A stretch of DNA of 8,095 nucleotides from Deltaproteobacteria bacterium (GTDB lineage Bacteria > Desulfobacterota_B > Binatia > UBA9968). The translations under genes and the position numbers were made by a program. The notes beneath the pieces are model-generated. The model saw nothing but the letters and a program-made list of their open reading frames with translations. It ran no database searches and was not told the origin of the DNA. Shown here one piece after another: positions 1-6,305 of the stretch. The first letter of the stretch is position 1, and each line of letters begins with the position of its first letter. The stretch spans positions 1 through 8,095 of the forward strand of contig JACZQL010000042.1 in the NCBI GenBank assembly GCA_022545745.1, read 5' to 3'.

Positions 1-236
1 AGCAGGACCAGCATGGCGCCGGCCTGCGCTACCACCTCGGCCAGCAACGTCATGGGAAACTCCCGGGTACCGCCGGGCCCCGGCGCCAGATAGTACTCAT
101 CCTCCTGGACCGCCTTGATGCAGACGATGCGGTGTTCCAGGTCCAGCTCGTCCACACGATCGATGAGGAGAAACGGATCGCGATGCGGAAGGATGGTCTG
201 GATGACATCCTGACCAAAAGGCGGTGTGACCTGCAT
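1..236 (-). CDS. FabZ-like hotdog-fold dehydratase, 5' part only (runs off window edge)
   Basis: This incomplete gene encodes the first 78 residues of a hotdog-fold protein of the 3-hydroxyacyl-ACP dehydratase (FabZ/FabA) type. What shows this is ILPHRDPFLLIDRV at residues 15-28, the FabZ N-terminal signature, followed by a strand rich in charged residues and then LAEVVAQAGAML near residues 65-76, which corresponds to the central helix of the family. The ATG at 236 has AGGAG at 250-246, a normal distance upstream, which supports this start. The usual GHFPG segment carrying the catalytic histidine is absent; the equivalent stretch reads APGPGGTREFP, while the helix acidic residue (E in LAEVVAQ) is kept. 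It may therefore be a non-catalytic or altered-chemistry relative rather than housekeeping FabZ. The DNA is GC-rich like the neighbouring plus-strand gene and unlike everything to the right of about 780. The remainder lies beyond base 1. Confidence 0.72.
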   Translation of the reverse strand, partial: MQVTPPFGQDVIQTILPHRDPFLLIDRVDELDLEHRIVCIKAVQEDEYYLAPGPGGTREFPMTLLAEVVAQAGAMLVL

Positions 237-289
237 AGGTTCGGTCTCCTGCGCTGCAATCCGGTGCGCGAGTGTCTCCCGGTCCGCGC

Positions 290-295
290 ATTATA
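290..295 (-). promoter_or_regulatory. Candidate -10 box for the FabZ-like gene
   Basis: On the minus strand this reads TATAAT, a perfect sigma70 -10 hexamer in otherwise GC-rich DNA. It lies about 55 bases before the ATG at 236, giving a leader of roughly 45 bases. The -35 region at the expected spacing is poor (near TGCCCT), so the call rests on the -10 box and its position only. Confidence 0.35.
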
Positions 296-442
296 TCCCG
301 GAATAGGAGCCTAGGGCAGGCTTCGCCCGCGCCACCTTGCCGGCTCGGCAGTACCACCGGAAACTCCTGATCTCATTGTTGTTGTGCTACGTCGGCGGGT
401 TCCTGTGGAGGCCCGTGACGTGCCCCTGGCGGATCGGGGTGT

Positions 443-448
443 TATAAT
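443..448 (+). promoter_or_regulatory. Candidate -10 box just before the plus-strand membrane protein
   Basis: TATAAT lies only six bases before the ATG at 455. If it is used, transcription would begin at or next to the start codon and give a leaderless message. No convincing -35 hexamer is present at 16-18 bases spacing (GTGACG at 415-420 is 22 bases away). The GAGG at 449-452 is too close to the ATG to act as a normal Shine-Dalgarno. The rest of the 237-454 spacer between the divergent genes shows no gene or repeat that I can see. Confidence 0.25.
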
Positions 449-454
449 GAGGTC

Positions 455-775
455 ATGAAACTCAGACACGAAAAGGTGGTGCAGCTGGAGGGCTTCCTGG
501 GCCAGACGCGATTCGCCCTGGGCGAGCGCGATGTCAAGGTGGCGTTCCGCAGCCCGTTCCTGCGCCAGCGCTCCTCGTTCCCGTTCGACACCATCGACCG
601 CAACATGGGCTGGGAGGATCGGCCGCGCTGGATCTATGCAGTGGCCGGAGTCATCGCGCTGCTGGCCGGTGCCCCACTGGCCGCGGAGACCTGGTTCGCC
701 AGCGCCAACCTGGCGGCATCCGTCGCGTTCACCGTGCTGGCCGCAGCCTGCTTCGCCGCCTGCTTCTTTGGTTGA
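455..775 (+). CDS. Unrecognised two-helix membrane protein, probably cut short at its C-terminus
   Basis: I do not recognise this gene. It encodes 106 residues: a polar, charged N-terminal half (residues 1-58) with alternating hydrophobic residues that look like short beta strands, then two hydrophobic segments, about residues 62-80 (WIYAVAGVIALLAGAPLAA) and 85-105, joined by a short loop. The layout resembles small membrane proteins with a cytoplasmic beta domain before or around a helical hairpin, but no family can be assigned. The protein ends three residues after the second helix, exactly where base composition drops and where the opposing minus-strand gene also stops making sense. A missing cytoplasmic C-terminal part is therefore likely. 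Its GC-rich codon use matches the FabZ-like gene and not the ribosomal operon. The start is the only early ATG in frame; its ribosome binding site is poor. Confidence 0.5.
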   Translation: MKLRHEKVVQLEGFLGQTRFALGERDVKVAFRSPFLRQRSSFPFDTIDRNMGWEDRPRWIYAVAGVIALLAGAPLAAETWFASANLAASVAFTVLAAACFAACFFG

Positions 776-1095
776 CTAACCTGAGCTTTTCTTTCAGGCC
801 TCGCCTTTGCACGCGGCGGAGTCTTGGTCAGGGTGTCATAGAAGGTCATCTCCTGATCCTGCGGAGTCGCCCGAGCGGGGCTGGACCCTCTGCGTGGGGG
901 CCGAGTAGGGATTTTTGCCACAGGTCCCTGACCTTCCCTTTTGAGCAGCTTTCTCTCCTCAATCCCCTGGCCAATGAGCATCCCAAGGAAGAAAGTGAGG
1001 GTACAGGTCACCGTGAAACCCACTGCGAGAATCACAAGTTGGCCTCGACTGAAATAGTAAAAACCCTGACTTCGGGATCTCCGATTCTCTGCCAT
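634..1095 (-). CDS. SPOR/FtsN-like membrane protein, N-terminal part fused to antisense sequence
   Basis: The open frame is 153 codons, but only about the first 105 look genuine. These give a short basic cytoplasmic segment (residues 1-18, including FYYFSRGQL), one transmembrane helix at about 19-43 ending in a GMLIGQG motif, then a basic, proline-rich periplasmic linker containing MTFYDTLTK at 83-91. That layout, with a TFYxTL motif after the helix, is typical of SPOR-domain cell-envelope proteins related to FtsN/DedD, which bind denuded septal peptidoglycan through a C-terminal domain of about 75 residues. That domain is absent: after about residue 107 (base 775) the frame is Ala/Lys-rich and is simply the complement of the plus-strand membrane protein gene. 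The start lies five bases after the argS stop, so the two are cotranscribed and probably translationally coupled. Family assignment from the N-terminus alone is moderate; truncation is well supported. Confidence 0.6.
   Translation of the reverse strand: MAENRRSRSQGFYYFSRGQLVILAVGFTVTCTLTFFLGMLIGQGIEERKLLKREGQGPVAKIPTRPPRRGSSPARATPQDQEMTFYDTLTKTPPRAKARPERKAQVSQPKKQAAKQAAASTVNATDAARLALANQVSAASGAPASSAMTPATA
760..785. other. Putative junction between two unrelated sequence blocks
   Basis: Left of this point the DNA is GC-rich and the plus strand codes for a membrane protein. Right of it the DNA is of moderate GC and the minus strand codes for a SPOR-type protein. Both genes point into the junction and both lose their expected C-terminal parts here. 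No insertion-sequence ends, tRNA or obvious repeat are visible at the point, so it could be a simple recombination breakpoint or an assembly join. Exact placement is uncertain by about 15 bases. Confidence 0.6.
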
Positions 1096-1100
1096 AGGAA

Positions 1101-2828
1101 TTAACCCGCCGAGCTCGCATCTGAACTAGGAGAATTGTTCAGTTCTCCCTCCGGTATGGTACGAGCCATCTTCATGGGGGCTCCCACCCCTAGTAATTGT
1201 AATCCTTTACGAATAACCTTCTGAACTTCTTGCACCAGTAAGAGGCGGGCACGAGTCAAGGCCATATCGCTCGATATCACCCGATATCGATTATAATAGC
1301 GGTGGAATTGACCCGCCAATTCAAGCAGGTAAAACACCAATTGATGAGGCTCCAGATCTTCCACGGTTTCCCTAACCACATCGCTAAACTGGACAACCTT
1401 TTTGATCATCTCCAGCTCTTCGGCTAAAGACAACTTTTCCAGCTCCACTGCCGAAACCTTTAAGCCTTTGACTTGGACCCCATTCTTCCCTGCCTGTTCG
1501 AAAATGCTTGCGATACGTGCATGGGCATATTGAACGTAGAAGACTGGGTTCTCGGCAGAATTTTTTTTTGCCAGATCCAGATCAAAATCGAGATGGCTAC
1601 CGGATCTCCGCATGAGAAAGAAAAAGCGTGCCGCATCACTACCCACCTCTTCCAACACCTCTCGCAGTGACACGAATTCTCCCGACCGCTTTCCCATTTT
1701 TATGGAGGTCCCACCTCGGGTAAGTTGCACCAATTGGACCAGAATCACTTGGAGGCGTCGAGAATCATATCCCATGGCTTGGATGGCAGCCTTCAATCTT
1801 CCCACGTAACCATGGTGATCCGCCCCCCAGATATTCACCATCTTCGTAAAACCGCGCTCGAACTTATTTCGATGATAGGCTATGTCACAGGCAAAATAGG
1901 TGAGGTCTCCGTCACTCTTGATAACCGTTCGATCCTTGTCATCCCCAAAGGCTTGCGCCTTGAACCAATGCGCCCCATCCTGTTGATACAAAAGCTCGCG
2001 TGATGCTAAAAGCTCCATGGTCTGTTTCACCTCACCACGATCCCTAAGCCCCTTCTCACTAAAGAACGAATCGAAGGTGATACCAAACCCTCCCAAGTCA
2101 TCACGGATGACGGAAAGCATCTCGTCCGCTCCAAAGCGACTGAGAGATTTGATGGCCGCGTCCTTCTTTTCGGAAAGACATCGATCTCCCCAACGCTCCT
2201 TGACCGTGGCCGCGAGGTCCCTGACATAATCTCCCAGATAACCATCCTCGGGAAACTTTTCTTTCTTACCGTAAAGCTCCCGATACCGATGGTAAATGGA
2301 GAGGCCCAGGTTCTCGATCTGTTTCCCGCTGTCGTTTACATAATATTCCCGCTCCACTTGATAACCCACTTCCTCGAGAAGACGGGCCAGCACATCTCCG
2401 ATCACTGCAACTCGCCCATGACCCACATGGAGTGGACCCGTGGGATTGACACTAGCGAATTCTACTTGAATCTTATTTCCCTGACCTAAATTCTCAACCC
2501 TACCATTTCTCTCTTCCACCTCCTTGAGACATCGGTAGCAGAACTTTGGCGAAAAGGAAAAATTCAAAAATCCAGGCCCTGCAACACTCGCATTTTGCAG
2601 AATCCCTTCTGGGTCTTCAAGGTTCCTCAGGAGGGTCTCCGCTATGGCGCGGGGTGATTTTTTCTGTTGCTTAGCCCAGAGCAATGCCACATTGGTGCTT
2701 AAATCCCCAAATTCTTTCTGCTTCGGAGACTCAAGAATCAAAGGGGGGAGCTCTGTAACAGCCAGCTCTCCCCCCTTTGCCGCTTTATCGATGGTTCGCG
2801 TCAGGAGATCTCTAAGGTGATCTTTCAT
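1101..2828 (-). CDS. argS: Arginyl-tRNA synthetase
   Basis: Cytoplasmic class I aminoacyl-tRNA synthetase that charges tRNA-Arg with arginine using ATP. The 575 residues match the usual family length. The N-terminal additive domain spans about 1-115 (with the KEFGDLSTNVAL segment). The Rossmann catalytic core begins at FASVNPTGPLHVGHGR, whose HVGH (134-137) is the HIGH signature, and continues through YVNDSGKQ (163-170), SDGDLTYFACDIAYH (305-319) and WGADHHGYVGR (334-344). The second signature is the variant KMGKRSGEF at 377-385. The C-terminal part from about 425, including YVQYAHARI, is the DALR anticodon-binding helix bundle. A coding A9 run (bases 1561-1569) sits at residues 420-423. The ATG at 2828 has only a weak AAAGG upstream; no better start is visible. 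It is preceded by its own promoter-like sequence and followed after five bases by the SPOR-type gene. Confidence 0.97.
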   Translation of the reverse strand: MKDHLRDLLTRTIDKAAKGGELAVTELPPLILESPKQKEFGDLSTNVALLWAKQQKKSPRAIAETLLRNLEDPEGILQNASVAGPGFLNFSFSPKFCYRCLKEVEERNGRVENLGQGNKIQVEFASVNPTGPLHVGHGRVAVIGDVLARLLEEVGYQVEREYYVNDSGKQIENLGLSIYHRYRELYGKKEKFPEDGYLGDYVRDLAATVKERWGDRCLSEKKDAAIKSLSRFGADEMLSVIRDDLGGFGITFDSFFSEKGLRDRGEVKQTMELLASRELLYQQDGAHWFKAQAFGDDKDRTVIKSDGDLTYFACDIAYHRNKFERGFTKMVNIWGADHHGYVGRLKAAIQAMGYDSRRLQVILVQLVQLTRGGTSIKMGKRSGEFVSLREVLEEVGSDAARFFFLMRRSGSHLDFDLDLAKKNSAENPVFYVQYAHARIASIFEQAGKNGVQVKGLKVSAVELEKLSLAEELEMIKKVVQFSDVVRETVEDLEPHQLVFYLLELAGQFHRYYNRYRVISSDMALTRARLLLVQEVQKVIRKGLQLLGVGAPMKMARTIPEGELNNSPSSDASSAG

Positions 2829-2934
2829 TTCTGCCTTTTACCATTACTGCTCCAACTGGGCATCCCCCTAGATGAACACACTGCTCGTCAATCCGACGTC
2901 CATTCGAATAATGCAGCGGACCTAAATGCCCGTA

Positions 2935-2963
2935 TTTATAACGTTTTTCTACTCTTAAATCAA
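2935..2963 (-). promoter_or_regulatory. Sigma70-type promoter for argS
   Basis: On the minus strand, -35 TTGATT (2963-2958) and -10 TATAAA (2940-2935) are separated by exactly 17 bases. This is the best promoter match I found in the window. Transcription would begin near 2928 and give argS a leader of about 100 bases. The -35 box overlaps the kptA stop codon, so argS need not depend on read-through from kptA. The leader (2829-2928) contains two tiny reading frames just before argS but no clear attenuator hairpin with a U-run. Confidence 0.6.
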
Positions 2964-3508
2964 GCTGATTGCTCCTTCCACAACGACAGGAATTTGGGCG
3001 GGATCCCCTTGGTAAGAAACAGAGGACCAGAGTGATAGAAATGGACACCGTCAGTATGGGCTTCCTGGGATTGGATCACCAATACCGCCGGAAAAGGATC
3101 GCGCCTTTTCCCCACTGCAATGGCCTCTTCGAGGGAAAGACTCAGATGGACAAACTGGCGGTCCCGTGGCTTGAGACCTTCCTTCAGAATGGATCTTGCC
3201 AGATCCCGCGCCGCCCCATGATAGAGGTACTCAGGGGGGGGCTCCATTTTGTGCTCGAGATCTATTGGAAAGGAATGACCATAGGTGGCACGGACCATTC
3301 CTTCCCACAGCTCGAATCGAGTTTTGTCCGAGCCCTCGATCACCTCAAGGATCGCCGCGTCGTCCACCTCTGGAAAACGGTCCTGGACCCTGTTCACCAG
3401 ATCCTTCAAACGGACAAATCCGCGGTCATCAAAACCCAGTGGATAATCCTCAGGTCGGTGACGAAGCAGAAAACTCAGGAAACGAGACAGTCGCTCTGTT
3501 GGTACCAT
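2960..3508 (-). CDS. kptA: RNA 2'-phosphotransferase, KptA/Tpt1 family
   Basis: KptA/Tpt1 enzymes transfer an internal RNA 2'-phosphate to NAD+, giving ADP-ribose 1'',2''-cyclic phosphate and nicotinamide. In eukaryotes this finishes tRNA splicing; in bacteria the natural substrate is unsettled. At 182 residues it is full length. The N-terminal winged-helix lobe starts with RLSRFLSFLLRHRPE (6-20), with the Arg-His pair R16-H17, and includes FELWEGMVRATYGHS (65-79) with R73. The C-terminal ADP-ribosyltransferase-like lobe has YLYHGA (94-99), RDRQFVHLS (115-123) and FYHSGPLFLTKGIP (157-170). The family's Arg-His-Arg-Arg catalytic set thus appears intact (R16, H17, R73, and R117 by position). 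The gene starts 22 bases after the cupin stop and is likely cotranscribed with it. The start ATG is supported by an in-frame TGA nine bases upstream, but the nearest purine-rich SD (GAGAGG) is about 16 bases away, so initiation may be weak. Confidence 0.93.
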   Translation of the reverse strand: MVPTERLSRFLSFLLRHRPEDYPLGFDDRGFVRLKDLVNRVQDRFPEVDDAAILEVIEGSDKTRFELWEGMVRATYGHSFPIDLEHKMEPPPEYLYHGAARDLARSILKEGLKPRDRQFVHLSLSLEEAIAVGKRRDPFPAVLVIQSQEAHTDGVHFYHSGPLFLTKGIPPKFLSLWKEQSA

Positions 3509-3530
3509 GGTGGAGAATCACATTCCTCTC

Positions 3531-3896
3531 TCACTTCACGATCCTGACCCCCGCAGGCCAAAGGACCAAAATGATGGCCTCGCCCACAGCTCGGGGTGTA
3601 TGAACTGACCCCGGGTCAAGATAGACAATATCCCCCTCGCTGTAAACCCCCGTCTCATCAGCTATACCGCCCTTTAGCACAAGGTAGAATTCCCCTCCAA
3701 TATGTTCGTGGGGTAAAAAGGCGTCTGGCGTGGCGCCATCCGTAACCCGGTACAACACCAGCTCCCTTCGATCTTCACGGGCCAGCCTGGCCATGGACAC
3801 ACCGGTACCGAAATCCTTCCATTGGAGGGACTCCAAGGACTCCTCGCGAAGTTCTAATTGGAGAAGGCCCTTAAGAGAATATCGCAACACGGTCAT
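3531..3896 (-). CDS. Single-domain cupin of the ChrR anti-sigma C-terminal type
   Basis: The 121-residue protein is one cupin beta barrel. Cupin motif 1 is at 63-70 (HEHIGGEF) and continues with a conserved LVLKGGIADETG stretch. Motif 2 is GDIVYLDPGSVHTP at 88-101. The predicted metal ligands H63, H65, E69 and H99 are all present, so it should bind zinc or another divalent metal. The GGEFYLVLKG...DE...Y..GD...PGSxHTP pattern is that of the C-terminal cupin of ChrR-type zinc anti-sigma factors, but the N-terminal zinc-binding anti-sigma domain is absent and no ECF sigma gene is next to it. It could be an oxidative-stress sensor, a small dioxygenase-like enzyme or a metal-binding partner; the substrate is unknown. 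GGTGGG five bases before the ATG is a weak SD. It lies between rplQ and kptA, 22 bases ahead of the latter, suggesting a two-gene unit. Confidence 0.85.
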   Translation of the reverse strand: MTVLRYSLKGLLQLELREESLESLQWKDFGTGVSMARLAREDRRELVLYRVTDGATPDAFLPHEHIGGEFYLVLKGGIADETGVYSEGDIVYLDPGSVHTPRAVGEAIILVLWPAGVRIVK

Positions 3897-4014
3897 AGAA
3901 TCCCACCGCAGACCTTCCTATCACAGCTTGTCACGGAAAAAATGAGTTTTTACGGTGGCCTATACCTGGCCAGTGGTTAGAAAAACGCGGTTCTGAGCCA
4001 GTGGGGAGAAATTT
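3897..4014 (-). other. Spacer between rplQ and the cupin gene; weak hairpin only
   Basis: This 118-base spacer is where the ribosomal operon would be expected to end. On the minus strand a 5-bp stem TGGCC/GGCCA (3972-3956) with a 7-base loop is followed about 15 bases later by a T6 run (3941-3936). The distance is too long for a standard intrinsic terminator, and I see no better candidate. Unlike three spacers upstream, it contains no 7-base repeats. Whether cupin-kptA are transcribed by read-through or from their own promoter cannot be decided here. Confidence 0.3.
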
Positions 4015-4479
4015 CTATGCCGTTGCGCTCGATTTGGTTTGTTTCTTGGGCGCGGTCTTCTTTGCGGCAGGTCGCCTCCTCCGCTTCCCCCCTTCCGAGG
4101 GGGCCTCACCCTTCGCACTTTCACTTTCTGGTAGGATCTCCACCAGTGAAAGAGGGGCATTATCCCCACGGCGCAACCCAATCTTCACCGCGTGAGTATA
4201 GCCTCCCGGGCGGTCTTTAAAACGGGGGCCGATGGAATCGAAGAGCTTCGTCACTACGGCCTTGTCCTGAATCACGGCCAGGGCTTGGCGACGTGCATGG
4301 AGGCTTCCGTCCTTGCTCAAACCAATCATCCAATCCGCCCAGCGCCTCAGTTCTTTCGCCTTTGCATCCGTCGTCTCAATACGATCGTGACGCAATAGAG
4401 AAGTCACCAGGTTCCGCATCAGGGCAACGCGGTGGCTCGAGCTACGGTTGAGTTTCCTTCCCTTTTTGAGGTGACGCAT
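4015..4479 (-). CDS. rplQ: 50S ribosomal protein L17 (bL17)
   Basis: Structural protein of the large subunit, bound near the exit tunnel. The core is residues 1-116: [12 protein letters not shown] at the start, the helical block [30 protein letters not shown] (16-45), and the C-terminal [25 protein letters not shown] strand pair (92-116). After that comes a 38-residue low-complexity tail, first acidic ([14 protein letters not shown]), then very basic ([15 protein letters not shown]). This makes the protein 154 residues, longer than the compact E. coli form (about 127); extended basic tails on L17 are seen in other lineages and probably contact rRNA. The start codon follows the rpoA stop by three bases with no clear SD, so translation is likely coupled to rpoA. 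Confidence 0.97.
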   Translation of the reverse strand: MRHLKKGRKLNRSSSHRVALMRNLVTSLLRHDRIETTDAKAKELRRWADWMIGLSKDGSLHARRQALAVIQDKAVVTKLFDSIGPRFKDRPGGYTHAVKIGLRRGDNAPLSLVEILPESESAKGEAPSEGGKRRRRPAAKKTAPKKQTKSSATA

Positions 4480-4482
4480 GAT

Positions 4483-5505
4483 CTACGCGGTCTCTTTATG
4501 TTTTGCCTGCCTTCGGCTGTCGAGCTCCTCGCGCGAGGGAAAATTTTCCAACTTCATCCCGATCTCGAGTCCCATTTCACGGAGAATCTCTTTGATCTCG
4601 TTCAGAGATTTCCTGCCAAAGTTTTTGGTCTTCAGCATCTCTTGTTCTGTCTTTTGGACAAGTTCACCGATGTATTTGATATCTGCGCTTTGCAAGCAGT
4701 TTTGGGATCGAACTGAAAATTCCAACTCGTCGACACTCCGGAAGAGATGCTCATTGAGAGAAGCAGCCGTCGAATCCGTGCGGGTCTCAGGATGCTGCAG
4801 CTCCTCCTCAAAATTAATAAAAATGTTGAGCTGATCCTGCAGGATCTTGGCTCCATAGGCCAGCCCATCTTCCGGCTTTACACTACCATCTGACCAGATC
4901 TCTAACACCAACCGGTCGAAGTCAGTTCGCTGGCCAACTCTGGCATTGGTGATATTAAAATTCACCTTCTGAATGGGCGAGAAGACCGCATCCAGGAAAA
5001 TGGTGTCCACGGGGGCATCTTCCTCCTTGTTTCGTTCTCCCGGCACGTAGCCCCGTCCCATCTTGGCCGTCAACTCCATATCCAGTTCCGCTCCGCGCGA
5101 CAGGGTGGCGATGTGCTGCCCCGGGTTGATCACCTCCACATGGGGGCCGGCCTGGATATCCTTGGCCGTAACGGTCTTGGCCCCTTTGGCCTGAAGCTTT
5201 AGCGTTTCTCTTTCCACCTCGTTCAGTTTGAGACGGACCTGTTTGAGGTTAAGAATAATATCGGTCACATCTTCCGTGACCCCCGGGATGGTCGAAAACT
5301 CGTGCAGGACCCCTTTGATTCGAACAGAGATAATAGCTGCTCCCATGAGAGAGGAGAGCATGATCCTTCTCAGGGCGTTCCCAACGGTCTGCCCATAGCC
5401 CCTTTCAAAAGGTTCTCCGTAAAACTTACCGTAGGTCGAGGTGAGGGTTTTTTCGTCCGCCTCGAGCCTAGTGGGTTTGGTCAATTCAGTCCAATTCTTA
5501 ATCAT
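4483..5505 (-). CDS. rpoA: DNA-directed RNA polymerase alpha subunit
   Basis: Alpha dimer scaffolds assembly of RNA polymerase and contacts UP elements and activators. From the ATG at 5505 the protein is 340 residues. The N-terminal dimerisation domain includes [18 protein letters not shown] (36-53), [17 protein letters not shown] (72-88) and [14 protein letters not shown] (195-208). An acidic linker follows at about 231-255. The C-terminal helix-hairpin-helix domain carries SVRSQNC (264-270) with the DNA-contacting arginine (R266, E. coli R265), and [10 protein letters not shown] (295-304). I prefer 5505 over an in-frame GTG at 5532: GGAG lies five bases upstream of the ATG, the family usually begins close to the NWxELxxP motif, and the GTG overlaps the rpsD stop. 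The gene lies 23 bases after rpsD and three bases before rplQ. Confidence 0.97.
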   Translation of the reverse strand: MIKNWTELTKPTRLEADEKTLTSTYGKFYGEPFERGYGQTVGNALRRIMLSSLMGAAIISVRIKGVLHEFSTIPGVTEDVTDIILNLKQVRLKLNEVERETLKLQAKGAKTVTAKDIQAGPHVEVINPGQHIATLSRGAELDMELTAKMGRGYVPGERNKEEDAPVDTIFLDAVFSPIQKVNFNITNARVGQRTDFDRLVLEIWSDGSVKPEDGLAYGAKILQDQLNIFINFEEELQHPETRTDSTAASLNEHLFRSVDELEFSVRSQNCLQSADIKYIGELVQKTEQEMLKTKNFGRKSLNEIKEILREMGLEIGMKLENFPSREELDSRRQAKHKETA

Positions 5506-5528
5506 AAGGTCTCCATCTTTTTCCTGGA

Positions 5529-6155
5529 TCACTTAGAATAGAGTTCGACAATCAGTTTCTCATTAATGGGCGTCGTGATATCGCTTCGCGTGGGTAGCAC
5601 CTTAATCGTACCCGCGAAGGTGTCTCGGTTCAGGTCCGCCCACTCTGGCACCCCACGCCTTTGAGCACCATCCACGGCGGATAGAATCCGCCCAATCTTG
5701 CGACTCTCTTCTTTCACTGAAACCACATCGCCAGCACGGACAAAATAGGAAGGAATGGTCACTGGCTTCCCGTTCACCTGGATATGTCCGTGCCCCACCA
5801 GCATGCGCGCGTCTGCACGGGAACTAGCGAAGCTGAGACGGTAGGTGACATTATCCAGCCGTCGCTCCAGAAATTCCAACAGGGCCTCGCCCGTAATCCC
5901 CTTTGCCTTTTCTGCCAAAGTAAAGGTGCTACGGAACTGTTTCTCCAAAAGCCCATACATGCGCTTGACCTTCTGCTTCTCACGCAACTGGATCTTGTAC
6001 TCGGAATACTTTTGCCTCGATTGCCCGTGTTGTCCCGGTGGGTAGTTCCTGCGCTCAATGGCACACTTATCGGTATAACACCGCTCTCCCTTCAGAAAGA
6101 GCTTGAGATTTTCCCGTCGACAAAGCCGACAAACTGAACGAATGTATCTAGCCAA
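5529..6155 (-). CDS. rpsD: 30S ribosomal protein S4 (uS4), zinc-binding form, TTG start
   Basis: Primary 16S rRNA-binding protein that nucleates small-subunit assembly and, in enterobacteria, represses the alpha operon. The 208 residues have the normal length. The N-terminus carries the four-cysteine zinc motif C9-x2-C12-x13-C26-x4-C31, the C+ version of S4. The S4 RNA-binding fold is marked by [36 protein letters not shown] at about 94-129. The family-typical MARY beginning fixes the start at TTG (6155-6153), and CAGGAG at 6167-6162 lies six bases upstream. The start is embedded in the last codons of a nine-residue leader ORF (6177-6148), suggesting coupled initiation. The 150-base gap from rpsK is unusually long because it is filled by a heptad repeat array. 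Confidence 0.97.
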   Translation of the reverse strand: MARYIRSVCRLCRRENLKLFLKGERCYTDKCAIERRNYPPGQHGQSRQKYSEYKIQLREKQKVKRMYGLLEKQFRSTFTLAEKAKGITGEALLEFLERRLDNVTYRLSFASSRADARMLVGHGHIQVNGKPVTIPSYFVRAGDVVSVKEESRKIGRILSAVDGAQRRGVPEWADLNRDTFAGTIKVLPTRSDITTPINEKLIVELYSK

Positions 6156-6177
6156 TGCTTACTCCTGTATGTTGCAT
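6148..6177 (-). CDS. Nine-codon leader ORF overlapping the rpsD start
   Basis: ATG at 6177 opens a tiny frame (MQHTGVSIG, stop TAG at 6150-6148) with AAAGGAGG at 6189-6182 four bases upstream, stronger than the rpsD site itself. Its stop codon lies a few bases past the rpsD TTG start, in a different frame. The geometry fits termination-reinitiation coupling or a leader peptide that tunes S4 synthesis. It may equally be that the strong SD simply recruits ribosomes. No homologue is recognised. Confidence 0.35.
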   Translation of the reverse strand: MQHTGVSIG

Positions 6178-6193
6178 GCTGCCTCCTTTATTC

Positions 6194-6305
6194 TGATGTC
6201 CGATGTCTGACATCAGATGTCCGATGTCTGACATCTGATTTCTGATTTCTGACTTCTGACCTCTAATTTCTATCTTCAATCTTCGATTTTCCCAATCCCA
6301 TTTCC
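6194..6305. repeat. Heptad repeat array A (16 degenerate 7-base units)
   Basis: From 6194 to 6305 the spacer reads as consecutive 7-base units in unbroken phase, consensus about TGATNTC on the plus strand (GANATCA on the transcribed strand). Examples are TGATGTC at 6194, CGATGTC at 6201 and 6222, TGACATC at 6208 and 6229, TGATTTC at 6236 and 6243, TGACTTC at 6250, TATCTTC at 6271 and GATTTTC at 6285; the last two units are more degenerate. Bases 6201-6221 and 6222-6242 are two 21-base copies matching at 19 positions. GATGTC and GACATC are reverse complements, so the left half can fold into short hairpins. The array touches the rpsK stop codon and ends before the leader-ORF and rpsD SD sites. 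Confidence 0.9.

Noticed and set aside
97..357. 86-codon minus-strand frame in the left GC-rich region
   Set aside because: It overlaps the FabZ-like gene in another frame, begins in noncoding spacer and shows no family motif; it is typical of long chance frames in GC-rich DNA.
2812..3048. 78-codon minus-strand frame across the kptA-argS boundary
   Set aside because: It overlaps the well-supported ends of both kptA and argS in another frame, has no recognisable domain, and part of it is the argS leader.
3936..3972. Intrinsic terminator after rplQ
   Set aside because: The stem is only 5 bp and the T-run is about 15 bases away; a second AAAAA/TTTTT pairing has no GC. Too weak to call.
5483..5532. 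GTG at 5532 as the rpoA start (nine extra residues)
   Set aside because: It overlaps the rpsD stop, and the ATG at 5505 has a correctly spaced GGAG and matches the usual alpha N-terminus.
6194..6305. CRISPR array in the rpsK-rpsD spacer
   Set aside because: Units are 7 bases with no unique spacers between repeats; this is a simple degenerate tandem array.
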